Assembly: GCF_036038375.1 (NCBI RefSeq)
Contig: NZ_CP107935.1
Span: 4,712,001-4,776,000, forward strand
DNA length: 64,000 bases
Reading direction: 5' to 3'
Source: Streptomyces sp. NBC_00414
Lineage (GTDB): Bacteria; Actinomycetota; Actinomycetes; Streptomycetales; Streptomycetaceae
Shown: positions 49,672 to 58,041 of the stretch, piece after piece
Numbering within the stretch: position 1 is the first letter of the stretch
Layout of the letters: each line of letters begins with the position of its first letter
The notes under the pieces: model-generated
What the model was told of the DNA's origin: nothing
Database searches by the model: none
Seen by the model: only the letters and a program-made list of their open reading frames with translations
Position numbers and translations under genes: made by a program

Positions 49672-51546
49672 ATGACCGCGCCCACCTCGCAAGCGCGCCC
49701 CACAAAAGATCGGCCGTCCCTCGCACAACCCGGCAGCGAACGCCCCCGTCTGCGTGCCGTCGCGGTCGCTCCGCTCCTCACGGCCCTGCCGGCCGGGTTC
49801 GCCGTCGGAGCCGCGGTCGGCCTGGCTCCCGCTCCGGCGCGCGTGCCCCTCGCCTGGGGCCTGGGCACGGCTCTCCTCCTGTTGTGCGCGGCCGTGGCCG
49901 TGGCCGGTCACGCCTCCCAGACCTCGCGATTACTCCTCCGCCGCCTGGAAGCGGTCTCCCACGACGCCGGCCGATTACTCCAGGAAAAGGCCGCCCTCGC
50001 CGAGGAATCCGCGCGGGAACACGCCCGGCTCACCGACGAGTTCACCCGCGACCGCGCGCGACTCGCCGAGCAGAACGCCCACCAGAAGGTCCGCCTCGCC
50101 GCCGAACTCGACCGGGAGCGCGCCCGGTTCGGCGCCGAGAACACGCGCTTGAGCGACGAACTGCGCCAGGCGAGAACCGACCGGGCCACCGCGATCTCCG
50201 CGGCCGCCAACACGGCCGGCCGCCTCCAGGCCCTCTCCACGAGCATGCTGGCCGACCTGCGCGCCATGGAGGAGCGGCACGCCGACGAGGACGTACTCGC
50301 CGACCTCCTCCACCTCGACCACCGCACCGCGCAGGCGGGCCGTCTCGCCGACTCCGTCGCCGTCCTCGCGGGCGCGCGCTCGGGCCGCCGCTGGGCACGG
50401 CCCATCGTCATGGAGTCGATCCTGCGCGGCGCGATGGGCCGTATCGGCGGCTATCAGCGCGTACGCGTCCACTCGGCGAGCGAGGCGGCGGTCGCCGGGC
50501 ACGCCGCCGAGGGCGTGATGCACGCGCTCGCCGAGATCCTCGACAACGCCGCGAACTTCTCACCGCCGACGGCCGAAGTGCACGTCTACGTGGAGGAGGT
50601 ACCAGCCGGGGTCATCGTCTCCGTGGAGGACAGCGGTTTGGTGATGGGCGAGTCGCAACTGCGGCGCGCCGAACGGGCCGTCGCCGGCACGGAGACGGAC
50701 CTCGGCGGTCTCACCGGCGCCCGGCTCGGTCTCACGGTGGTCGGCCGGCTCGCCCGCAAGTACGGCCTGACGGTGTCGTTCCGCCCCTCCGCGCGCGGCG
50801 GCACGGGCGTCCTGGTCCGCATCCCGCAGGACATCCTCGCGAACCCGACGTCGCCCCCGGCACCGGCCTCGCCCCGGACCTCCACCTCCACCCCCACTTC
50901 GACCTGGACCTCGGCCCCGGCTGCGACACCGCCTTCGGCCCAGGCACCTTCTCCGCCCCGACCCCGGCCCCGGCACTCCGCCCAGAACCCGCCCCCGGCG
51001 CAAACCCCGTACCCGATCCCCGGCACCGCGGACGCGACGGACACGGCAGACACAGCAGACACGACAGCCGCGACGGACGCCGTCGTACGGGGATCGGCGT
51101 CGCCCTTCCCCGGCCCGCGGCCCGGGCCCTGGTCCGACCCGGACGACGCCGAGGAGTCCCCCTGGTCCGTCTCCCCCGGCTCGTACGGGTCCTACGCGGC
51201 CTCCCACGCCGTCCCCGAACTGGACCCCGAGCCGGTGCCGGCCCACGGATTCCGGCCCCGGCCCGCCGATCACTCCGATCACGCCGACCTGCTGCCCAAG
51301 CGCCACCGCGGCCGCAATCTCGCCGAGGCCGAGGCCGCGGTCGAAGCCGCGATGGAGGCGGAGTCCGCCCGCGGCCGGGCACCCGGATCCGAGGAGACCT
51401 CCCACTCCACCCCCGACGACGTGATGAACCGCGCCGCCCGCTTCGACAACTTCCGCCAAGCCGTGCGCCGCCCTCCGGCGGACGAGCCCGTACAGGCCCG
51501 TACGAGCCCTGCCACTCCCCACCCGGAAGGCGACCCCACGTCATGA
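49672..51546 (+). CDS. Conservon sensor-like ATPase (CvnA type)
   Basis: A 624-residue membrane histidine-kinase-like protein. Two hydrophobic segments lie at about 30-75 (VAPLLTALPAGFAVGAAVGL ... GTALLLLCAAVAVAGHA), then a coiled coil of about 100 residues rich in Arg/Glu. The dimerisation-type segment LLHLDHRTAQAGRLADSVAV follows, then a HATPase with N box VMHALAEILDNAANFSPP (about 283-300). The Pro/Thr-rich tail is about 200 residues. CvnA proteins recruit CvnB-D at the membrane like a eukaryotic receptor complex. Its TGA overlaps the cvnB ATG by 4 bases. Confidence 0.85.
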   Translation: MTAPTSQARPTKDRPSLAQPGSERPRLRAVAVAPLLTALPAGFAVGAAVGLAPAPARVPLAWGLGTALLLLCAAVAVAGHASQTSRLLLRRLEAVSHDAGRLLQEKAALAEESAREHARLTDEFTRDRARLAEQNAHQKVRLAAELDRERARFGAENTRLSDELRQARTDRATAISAAANTAGRLQALSTSMLADLRAMEERHADEDVLADLLHLDHRTAQAGRLADSVAVLAGARSGRRWARPIVMESILRGAMGRIGGYQRVRVHSASEAAVAGHAAEGVMHALAEILDNAANFSPPTAEVHVYVEEVPAGVIVSVEDSGLVMGESQLRRAERAVAGTETDLGGLTGARLGLTVVGRLARKYGLTVSFRPSARGGTGVLVRIPQDILANPTSPPAPASPRTSTSTPTSTWTSAPAATPPSAQAPSPPRPRPRHSAQNPPPAQTPYPIPGTADATDTADTADTTAATDAVVRGSASPFPGPRPGPWSDPDDAEESPWSVSPGSYGSYAASHAVPELDPEPVPAHGFRPRPADHSDHADLLPKRHRGRNLAEAEAAVEAAMEAESARGRAPGSEETSHSTPDDVMNRAARFDNFRQAVRRPPADEPVQARTSPATPHPEGDPTS

Positions 51547-52025
51547 CCGTCCGCACCGGCACCACCTCCGCCACCTCCAGCACTCCGGCCGCCTCCCCCG
51601 CCCTGACGGCCTCGTCGGCCTCCTCCGCCTCGACCACCAGCGAGAAGCTCGGGTGGCTCGTCCAGGGGCTGCTGGCGCGTACTCCGGGTGCCCGGCACGC
51701 GCTCGTGCTCTCCCGGGACGGCCTCAAGCTGTGCAGTACGCCGGAGCTCTCCGTCGACCAGGCCGACCACCTCGCCGCCATCGCCGCCGGGATCCAGGCG
51801 CTGTCCCACGGGGCCTCCCTCCAGTTCGGGGACGGCACCGGGGACGTACGGTCGGCGATGACCGAGTTCTACGGCGGAATCCTGTTCATCGTCGAGGCCG
51901 GCGAGGGCGCCCACCTGGCCGTGGTCACGGCCGAGGAGGCGGACACCGGGCTCGTCGGACACAACATGGGCCAGCTCGTGGAACAGCTCGACGGACACCT
52001 GAGCGCGCCACCGCGTACGCCATGA
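51543..52025 (+). CDS. Conservon roadblock/LC7 protein (CvnB type)
   Basis: A 160-residue protein. A Ser/Thr/Ala-rich lead of about 33 residues is followed by a roadblock/LC7 domain: LGWLVQGLLARTPGARHALV, LSVDQADHLAAIAAGIQALS, EFYGGILFIVEAGEGAHLAV and a C-terminal helix VGHNMGQLVEQLDGHL. Roadblock proteins bind and regulate Ras-like GTPases; in conservons the partner is CvnD, which is absent here. It is coupled to both neighbours by ATGA overlaps. Confidence 0.9.
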   Translation: MTVRTGTTSATSSTPAASPALTASSASSASTTSEKLGWLVQGLLARTPGARHALVLSRDGLKLCSTPELSVDQADHLAAIAAGIQALSHGASLQFGDGTGDVRSAMTEFYGGILFIVEAGEGAHLAVVTAEEADTGLVGHNMGQLVEQLDGHLSAPPRTP

Positions 52026-52378
52026 GCCGGCCGGGCAGGGACGACGCGCCCGACCGGCTCTACACCCTCACCCAGGGACGCACCCGGTCCGCGCCCGGCA
52101 CCCCCTTCGACCTGTTGACGCTGGTCGTCGCCGAGTGCGATCCGGTGCCGGGCATGCAGTCGGAGCACGCGGCGATCCTGCGCCTCACCGGGCGGCCCAC
52201 CGCCGTCGCCGAGGTCGCCGCCGAGCTCGGGCTGCCCGTCACCATCACGAAGATCCTGCTCTGCGACCTGCTCGCCGAGGGCCGCGTCAGCGCCCGCCAT
52301 CCCCGCCGGGCCGAGCTCGGCGGCCGACCCGACCCCCACATCCTGGAGCAGGTGCTCGTTGGACTCCGCAACCTCTGA
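52022..52378 (+). CDS. Conservon DUF742 protein (CvnC type)
   Basis: A 118-residue DUF742 protein with a winged-helix-like fold. Conserved segments are DRLYTLTQGRTRSAPGTPFD, LVVAECDPVPGMQSEHAAIL and VAEVAAELGLPVTITKILLC, and the terminal ILEQVLVGLRNL. It may bind DNA or CvnB/CvnD. In complete conservons the cvnD GTPase start overlaps its 3' end; here that frame holds only 13 codons. Confidence 0.9.
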   Translation: MSRPGRDDAPDRLYTLTQGRTRSAPGTPFDLLTLVVAECDPVPGMQSEHAAILRLTGRPTAVAEVAAELGLPVTITKILLCDLLAEGRVSARHPRRAELGGRPDPHILEQVLVGLRNL

Positions 52379-52400
52379 CACCCCGGGGACGGCCCGGTGA
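52359..52400 (+). pseudogene. Possible remnant of the cvnD GTPase gene
   Basis: TTG at 52359 starts a 13-codon frame reading (M)DSATSDTPGTAR. It overlaps the end of cvnC, exactly where cvnD normally starts, and its TGA overlaps the GTG of the P450 gene. No P-loop or any later part of a GTPase remains. It could be an internal deletion scar, or a chance frame that still couples cvnC and P450 translation. Confidence 0.35.
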
Positions 52401-53647
52401 ACCCCACCCCGGGCCCCGGCCCCCACCTCGGCCCCGACCCCGTACGCCTCGGTGGTACTCGGTTCCTCTCCGCCGAACCCGCCGTGCTGTACCGGGAGTT
52501 GCGGCGCGAGTTCGGCGCGGTGGCTCCCGTGCTGCTCGACGCGGACATCCCGGCGTGGCTCGTACTCGGTTACCGCGAGCTGCACCAGGTCACCGGGGAT
52601 TCCGTGCTGTTCAGCCGCGACTCCGGCCTGTGGAACCAGTGGGACCGCGTCCCCGACGACTGGCCGATGCTGCCGATGATCGGCCGCGGGCACTCCTCCG
52701 TCCTGCACACCGTCGGCGAACGCCATCGCGCGCGGGCCGCGGTGATCGGCGGCGCCCTCGAAGCCGTCGACCCCTACGAGCTGCGCGCCCTCGTCGAGCG
52801 GCTCGCCGACGAACTGCTCGACGAGGTCTGCGCGAAAGGCGAGACGGACCTCGTCGCGCAGTACGCGGCCCTGCTCCCCGTACGCGTACTCGCCACCCTC
52901 TACGGATTCGCCGACGAGCAGGGGCCGGGCCTCGTCGCCGCGCTGAACGACATGGTCGACGGACACGAGGACGCCCTCGCGGGGCAGTTGCACGTGGCCG
53001 CGTCCATGGCACGGCTGGTGGCCGACCGGGCGGTGCGGCCCGCGGACGACGTGGTCAGCCGCATGCTCGCGTCGGGGCGTACGGCGAGTGGGCCCGCCCT
53101 CACGCACGAGGAGATCGCCAAGGACCTGATCGTCATGCTGGCCGCGGGCCACCAGCCGACCGCGGGCTGGATCGGCAACTCGCTGCGGCTGATGCTGACG
53201 GACGCGCGGTTCGCCGCCTCGCTGTTCGGCGGGCGGCGCAGTGTCGCCGAGGCCATGAACGAGGTGCTGTGGGAGGACACGCCCACGCAGAACGTGGCCG
53301 GGCGGTGGGCGGCCCGCGACGCCCGGCTCGGCGGGCGCGCCGTCCGCGCCGGGGATCTGCTCCTTCTCGGCATCCAGGCGGCCAACCACGACCCGCAGGT
53401 CCGGACCCACGGGACGGCGCTGCCCGGGGGCAACGGTGCGCACTTCTCCTTCGGGCACGGGGAGCATCGGTGCCCGTTCCCCGCGCAGGAGATCGCGGAG
53501 GTGGTCGCGCGTACGGCGGTCGAGGTGGTCCTGGACCGCCTCCCCGACCTCGACCTCGCGGTCCCCGCGGCCTCCTTGACGCGCCGCCCCTCCCCTTGGC
53601 TGGGCACCCTGACCACCCTGCCGGTCCGCTTCACCCCGACCCGCTGA
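52397..53647 (+). CDS. Cytochrome P450, CYP157-like, lacking the ExxR Arg
   Basis: A 416-residue P450. The haem loop is HFSFGHGEHRCPFPAQEIAE, with Cys359. The I-helix region is VMLAAGHQPTAGWIGNSL, without the usual acid-Thr pair. The K helix reads EAMNEVLWEDTPTQ, so Glu289 is present but the normally invariant Arg is Trp292. This is a known hallmark of the Streptomyces CYP157 family, whose members lie in conservons. The GTG overlaps the preceding short frame. Redox partner and substrate are unknown. Confidence 0.85.
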   Translation: MNPTPGPGPHLGPDPVRLGGTRFLSAEPAVLYRELRREFGAVAPVLLDADIPAWLVLGYRELHQVTGDSVLFSRDSGLWNQWDRVPDDWPMLPMIGRGHSSVLHTVGERHRARAAVIGGALEAVDPYELRALVERLADELLDEVCAKGETDLVAQYAALLPVRVLATLYGFADEQGPGLVAALNDMVDGHEDALAGQLHVAASMARLVADRAVRPADDVVSRMLASGRTASGPALTHEEIAKDLIVMLAAGHQPTAGWIGNSLRLMLTDARFAASLFGGRRSVAEAMNEVLWEDTPTQNVAGRWAARDARLGGRAVRAGDLLLLGIQAANHDPQVRTHGTALPGGNGAHFSFGHGEHRCPFPAQEIAEVVARTAVEVVLDRLPDLDLAVPAASLTRRPSPWLGTLTTLPVRFTPTR

Positions 53648-53679
53648 TCCCGCGGGTCCGGTGGGGGCGGGCCCAAAGG

Positions 53680-53742
53680 ATCGCGCGGTTCCCCGCGCCC
53701 CCGGATACCCGGGCCCTCAGGGGCGCGGGGAACTGCGCAAAC
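53680..53742. repeat. Facing pair of GC-rich cores
   Basis: GCGCGGTTCCCCGCGCCCCC and CAGGGGCGCGGGGAACTGCG lie head to head, about 17 bases apart, with CCGG/CCCGGG between them, forming a long hairpin 33-45 bases past the P450 stop. It may terminate the conservon transcript. Confidence 0.75.
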
Positions 53743-53847
53743 GGGGGCGAGGGGCGCAGCCCCAGGCGGTGACGGGAAGGGTAGGGGCGGCGGGGGCGGG
53801 AATCAGCCGGTCAGGACGTCCCCCGCGTCTCATCCGACGGACGACGT

Positions 53848-53884
53848 TTCACCCAGGTTTCCACGAGCGGCTACGCTCCAGCTG
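53848..53884 (+). promoter_or_regulatory. serC: Promoter of serC, probably leaderless
   Basis: TTCACC (53848-53853), 18-base spacer, TACGCT (53872-53877), then 6 bases to the GTG at 53884. No ribosome site is present, so the message probably starts at the initiation codon. Confidence 0.55.
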
Positions 53885-55002
53885 TGGCTGATATCCAGAT
53901 CCCCGCAGACCTCAAGCCCGCCGACGGCCGTTTCGGCGCGGGCCCCTCCAAGGTGCGAACGGAGTCGCTCAGCGCGCTCGCCGCGACCGGCACATCCCTG
54001 ATGGGCACGTCCCACCGCCAGGCGCCGGTCAAGAACCTCGTGGGGAAGGTCCGCGAGGGTGTGAGCGACCTCTTCTCGCTCCCCGAGGGCTACGAGGTCG
54101 TCCTCGGCAACGGCGGCTCCACCGCGTTCTGGGACGTGGCGACCCACGGACTGATCGAGAACAAGTCGCAGCACCTGACGTTCGGCGAGTTCTCGTCGAA
54201 GTTCGCGAAGGCGGCCAAGCTGGCGCCGTGGCTGGCCGACCCGGACGTCATCACCTCCGAGCCGGGTACGCACCCGGAGCCGGTGGCCCAGTCCGGCGTG
54301 GACGTCTACGCCCTCACCCACAACGAGACCTCCACCGGTGTCGCCGCCCCGGTCAAGCGGGTCGCGAACGCCGACGAGGGCTCGCTCGTCCTCGTTGACG
54401 CCACCAGCGGCGCGGGCGGCCTGCCGGTCGACATCGCGGAGACGGACGTCTACTACTTCGCCCCGCAGAAGTCGTTCGCGGCGGACGGCGGCCTGTGGAT
54501 CGGCATCTTCTCCCCGGCCGCGATCGAGCGCGCCGAGCGCGTCCACGCGAGCGGCCGGCACGTGCCGGAGTTCTTCTCGCTCCCCACGGCGATCGACAAC
54601 TCCCGCAAGAACCAGACGTACAACACCCCGGCACTCGCGACCCTCTTCCTGCTGAACGACCAGCTGGAGTGGATCAACGGCCAGGGCGGCCTGGACTGGT
54701 CGGTCGGCCGCACGGCCGCCTCCTCGCGGACGCTCTACGGCTGGGCCGAGGACGTCAAGTACGCGAACCCGTTCGTCACCGACCCGGCCAAGCGCTCGCA
54801 GGTCATCGGCACGATCGACTTCTCGGACGACGTGGACGCCGCCGCCGTCGCCAAGGTGCTGCGCGCCAACGGCATCGTCGACACCGAGCCCTACCGCAAG
54901 CTCGGCCGCAACCAGCTGCGCGTCGCGATGTTCCCGGCGATCGACCCGGCGGACGTCGAGGCGCTCACGAAGTGCATCGACTACGTGATCGAGAAGCTCT
55001 GA
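53884..55002 (+). CDS. serC: Phosphoserine aminotransferase
   Basis: A 372-residue class-V aminotransferase of the actinobacterial SerC type. The N-terminus is FGAGPSKVRTESLSALAATG. PLP-binding segments are GYEVVLGNGGSTAFWDVATH, DATSGAGGLPVDIAETDVYY, and the Schiff-base Lys in YYFAPQKSFAADGG (Lys about 198). It converts 3-phosphohydroxypyruvate and glutamate to phosphoserine in serine synthesis (and possibly acts in PLP synthesis). Length and motifs match fully. It is followed by a perfect palindrome that should terminate transcription. Confidence 0.95.
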   Translation: MADIQIPADLKPADGRFGAGPSKVRTESLSALAATGTSLMGTSHRQAPVKNLVGKVREGVSDLFSLPEGYEVVLGNGGSTAFWDVATHGLIENKSQHLTFGEFSSKFAKAAKLAPWLADPDVITSEPGTHPEPVAQSGVDVYALTHNETSTGVAAPVKRVANADEGSLVLVDATSGAGGLPVDIAETDVYYFAPQKSFAADGGLWIGIFSPAAIERAERVHASGRHVPEFFSLPTAIDNSRKNQTYNTPALATLFLLNDQLEWINGQGGLDWSVGRTAASSRTLYGWAEDVKYANPFVTDPAKRSQVIGTIDFSDDVDAAAVAKVLRANGIVDTEPYRKLGRNQLRVAMFPAIDPADVEALTKCIDYVIEKL

Positions 55003-55022
55003 CTTCTCCGCACGAAGAAGTC

Positions 55023-55070
55023 GTACGCCGATGGGGCGCCCGGAGATCTCCGGGCGCCCCATCGGCGTAC
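55023..55070. terminator. Perfect 48-base palindrome after serC
   Basis: The sequence is its own reverse complement over 48 bases, centred between 55046 and 55047. The half site is GTACGCCGATGGGGCGCCCG plus GAGA. It lies 20 bases past the serC stop, so it probably acts as a terminator, but it has no loop and is unusually long. Confidence 0.8.
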
Positions 55071-55144
55071 AGGAACAGTCCGTGCACGAGCGGTCCGTAC
55101 TGGAGCTGGAGGAGCGGGCCCGGGCGCCGTGCGGAACCCGGCGC

Positions 55145-55176
55145 TTGCACTTGACACTGGTGTCAGGTCGTAGCGT
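55145..55176 (+). promoter_or_regulatory. MerR-type promoter with spacer palindrome
   Basis: TTGCAC (55145-55150) and TAGCGT (55171-55176) are separated by 20 bases, which include the palindrome TGACAC-TG-GTGTCA (55152-55165). A long spacer with an operator inside is the hallmark of MerR-activated promoters. No merR gene is adjacent. Confidence 0.5.
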
Positions 55177-55256
55177 CCGAGTCATCGGCAGGGCGCCGAC
55201 GGCATGGAGCGGCCGACGAGCGTCGGCACCCATGGGACATGGTCCAGGAGATGACG

Positions 55257-56201
55257 ATGAGCAAGGCGTTCGGGTTCCGCGAGTTCGGCGGGCCGCAGGT
55301 CCAGGAATTCTTCGACCGGCCGGATCCGGTGCCGAATCCGGCGGAGGTCCTGATCCGGGTCACCGTGGCCGCCGTCAACCCCCTTGATCACAAACTGCGT
55401 TCCGGCTTCCTGCCGGAGTTCTTCGGCGAACGGCCGTTCCCGCAGGTGTTCGGGGCGGAGGCCACCGGCGTGGTACTGGCCGTGGGAGCGGAGGTCGAGG
55501 GACTCGACGTGGGCGACACCGTGTTCGGCGGCGCGCTCACGGGGGCCGGCACCTACGCGGAGACCACCGTCCTGCTCGGGGCCAACACCGCGCGCAAGCC
55601 CGAGGGGCTCCGCGACGACTGGGCGGCCACCATCCCCGTGGCGGCCACGTCCGCCCTGAACGCGGTGGACCAGCTCGATCTGCCCAGCGGCGCGACGATC
55701 CTGGTCAACGGTGTCGGCGGAGGTGTCGGACTCGCGACCGCGCAGGTCGCCCGCGAGCGTGGCCTGAACGTCATCGGCACGGGCGGCACCGCCAAGCGGA
55801 CACTCGCCGAAGCCGTCGGCGTGACCTTCGTCGACTACACCGACGGCCGTGTCGTCGCCCAGGTGCGTGCCCTCGCACCGGACGGTGTCGACGGCCTGGT
55901 GGACCTCGTCGGCGGCGAATCCCTGCGCGCCGTGGCACCGCTGGCCCGCGACCCCAAGAAGGTGGTGTCCGTCACCGACCCGACGGTGGCCGAGCTGGGC
56001 GGCGAGATGGTGCGCCGCCGCATGGACCGCGCCGACCTGGAACAGGCGGCCGCGCTCATGGTGCAAGGACACCTCGACCCGTACATCGTCAACACGTACC
56101 CCCTCTCGCAGGCGGCCGAAGCCGTGGCCCTGGTGGAGAGCGGCCACGCTCCCGGCAAGGTCGTCGTCGACCTGACCCTCGGGACCGCGTCCGAGGGCTG
56201 A
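55257..56201 (+). CDS. NADP-dependent zinc-free oxidoreductase (quinone oxidoreductase-like MDR)
   Basis: A 314-residue medium-chain dehydrogenase/reductase. The N-terminal GroES-like part includes VAAVNPLDHKLRSGFLPEFF and VFGAEATGVVLAVGAEVEGL; the Rossmann part has ILVNGVGGGVGLATAQVARE. Zinc ligands are missing, as in quinone reductases. AGGAG 7 bases before the ATG at 55257 fixes the start over an upstream ATG. It probably reduces quinones or enals under control of the MerR-type promoter. A very strong hairpin follows the stop. Confidence 0.9.
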   Translation: MSKAFGFREFGGPQVQEFFDRPDPVPNPAEVLIRVTVAAVNPLDHKLRSGFLPEFFGERPFPQVFGAEATGVVLAVGAEVEGLDVGDTVFGGALTGAGTYAETTVLLGANTARKPEGLRDDWAATIPVAATSALNAVDQLDLPSGATILVNGVGGGVGLATAQVARERGLNVIGTGGTAKRTLAEAVGVTFVDYTDGRVVAQVRALAPDGVDGLVDLVGGESLRAVAPLARDPKKVVSVTDPTVAELGGEMVRRRMDRADLEQAAALMVQGHLDPYIVNTYPLSQAAEAVALVESGHAPGKVVVDLTLGTASEG

Positions 56202-56221
56202 GCGTCGGCCGGGCCCGGCGT

Positions 56222-56256
56222 ACACGGGCGCCCGGTGATCCACCGGGCGCCCGTGT
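56222..56256. terminator. Bidirectional terminator
   Basis: ACACGGGCGCCCGGTG and CACCGGGCGCCCGTGT form a perfect 16-bp stem with the loop ATC, 20 bases past the oxidoreductase stop and 27 before the convergent cellulase stop. Confidence 0.85.
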
Positions 56257-56283
56257 CTCACGTGCCGCAGGCAGCCCTACGGT

Positions 56284-57846
56284 TCACGTCGCCGTGCAGG
56301 TCACGGTCGGCGCACCCCCGCCCCCCGGCGCGCCCCCGAACCCGAAGGCCGCCGAACCGCCCACCGCGACCGAGCCGTTGTGGTCGGCGTTCGTGGCCGT
56401 CACCGTCGCGCCGCTCTGCGTGTACGACGCGTTCCACATGCTGGTGACCTTCTGGGAGCCGGGCCAGGTCCAGGTCGTCTTCCAGGACTTGAGCGCGGTC
56501 GTGCCGGAGTTGGTCACCTTCACCTCGGCGTTGAAGCCGCCGCCCCAGTCGCTGCTGACGGTGTACGCGGCGGTGCAGGCGGCCGTGCCCCCGCCCGGGT
56601 CACCGGGGTCGCCGGGGTCGCCGCCGCCCGGATCCGCCGGGAACCCCGGTGCCTTGACGCTCGCCAGGTAGCCGTCCTTGACCGTGTCCACGGTCGTCCA
56701 GTCGTCCTTCAGGATGCCTCCCGTGTCACCGGAGTTGGGATTCCACGACCAGAAGGTCCAGGAGATGCTGTCGGCGCCGTACGTGCCCGTGGGACGCAGG
56801 TAGCTCACCAGTGCCGCGAGCCACTTCTGGTCGACGGTCGACTGGAGTGTCGTGCCGAACTCGCCGATCCACACCGGTGCGATGTTCTGCTTGAAGATGT
56901 AGCCCCAGTACTTGTCCCAGATGCCCGGCATGTTGGCGGGGAAGGACGGATCGCTGAACCAGCTCTGCTGGGCCACGCTGGTGGCGTAGTCGTGGGCCGA
57001 GTAGACCACCCGGTTCGGGACGTCCAGCTGTACGGGGTACTGCGCGACCCCCATCAGGTTGCCGCCCCACCAGCCCGACACCCCGTCGACGGTCTGCACG
57101 CCCTCCACGAAGATCAGCAGCTCGGAGTTGACGGACAGGACCGCGTTCCCGGCGCGCTGGGCGGCGAGCCGCCAGTCCCTCGTCGTGTCGCCGCAGCCCC
57201 AGCAGGCCGGATCGTGCGGCTCGTTGTGCAGGTCGATGCCGATCACCGTCGGGTTGCCCTTGTAACGGGTGGCGAGGGCCTTGAGGTTGGTGATCCACGT
57301 CGTCTCGGGGACGGCGGAGGTGTACCAGAGCGCCGACTGGCCCGCCGCGTCCGGCCGGTGCCGGTCCAGTACGACCTTCAGCCCGTCCTGACCCGCGTAC
57401 GCCACCAGCTTGTCCATGATCTGGAGCGGCGTCAGGCCTTGGAGGTCGGCGTTCTTGCCGCCGGAGAAGTCGATGCTGTTGGCCACGGCACCGCTCTTGA
57501 GGATGTCGTCGCTGTACGGCAGCCGGATGGTGTTGTAGCCGAGCGACTTCATCTGGTCGATCATGCTCTTGTAGTCGCGTGCCCAGAGTCCGTGCACGGC
57601 GTTGTTGGACGTCTCGAACCCGAACCAGTTGATGCCGGCGATCCGTACCGGCTGTCCTGCGACGTCCAGGATCTGCCGGCCGCTGGTGTGCCAGTAGCCG
57701 GCTCCGGGGGCCGCGGCCTCCGCGGCGGACCTCACGACGGCTGCCGTGTCCGCGTGTGCGGCCTGGACACCGGCCTGGACTCCGGCCAGCGGTAACAGGA
57801 GCGCCGCGGCGGCAGCACCCAGCGCTCTTCGCAAGCTGCGGAACAT
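56284..57846 (-). CDS. Secreted GH5 endoglucanase with CBM2
   Basis: A 520-residue secreted cellulase. The signal peptide is about residues 1-34 (basic start MFRSLRRALG, hydrophobic run, HADTA). The GH5 catalytic domain (about 50-390) has the acid/base Glu in IGIDLHNEPHDP and the nucleophile in VWIGEFGTTLQ. A PGGGDPGDPGDPGGG linker leads to a C-terminal CBM2 (about 415-520) bounded by Cys residues, with exposed Trp in SDWGGGFN and SWKTTWTWPGS. It cleaves internal beta-1,4-glucan bonds. A perfect CebR box lies 44 bases upstream. Confidence 0.95.
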   Translation of the reverse strand: MFRSLRRALGAAAAALLLPLAGVQAGVQAAHADTAAVVRSAAEAAAPGAGYWHTSGRQILDVAGQPVRIAGINWFGFETSNNAVHGLWARDYKSMIDQMKSLGYNTIRLPYSDDILKSGAVANSIDFSGGKNADLQGLTPLQIMDKLVAYAGQDGLKVVLDRHRPDAAGQSALWYTSAVPETTWITNLKALATRYKGNPTVIGIDLHNEPHDPACWGCGDTTRDWRLAAQRAGNAVLSVNSELLIFVEGVQTVDGVSGWWGGNLMGVAQYPVQLDVPNRVVYSAHDYATSVAQQSWFSDPSFPANMPGIWDKYWGYIFKQNIAPVWIGEFGTTLQSTVDQKWLAALVSYLRPTGTYGADSISWTFWSWNPNSGDTGGILKDDWTTVDTVKDGYLASVKAPGFPADPGGGDPGDPGDPGGGTAACTAAYTVSSDWGGGFNAEVKVTNSGTTALKSWKTTWTWPGSQKVTSMWNASYTQSGATVTATNADHNGSVAVGGSAAFGFGGAPGGGGAPTVTCTAT

Positions 57847-57885
57847 GTCGCTGCTTCCTCTCGGGGGGAGGCGCGGGCCCGGAAC

Positions 57886-57907
57886 GCGGTGGGAGCGCTC
57901 CCACCGC
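57886..57907. promoter_or_regulatory. CebR box of the cellulase gene
   Basis: TGGGAGCGCTCCCA (57890-57903) matches the known CebR operator exactly and is extended to a 22-base palindrome by GCGG/CCGC. CebR represses cellulose genes until cellobiose or cellotriose binds it. Confidence 0.9.
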
Positions 57908-58041
57908 ACCGCGCACCCCCATGGAAGGGATCCTTCGTGGACACGTCAAGGCGTCGTGCGGCATTCGGGACACTCGAGTGAACGCAAGTGGACACCTGAG
58001 GTCCCGAACGCCGCACGAGTCCGCGCGGTGCGTGCGCCGCC

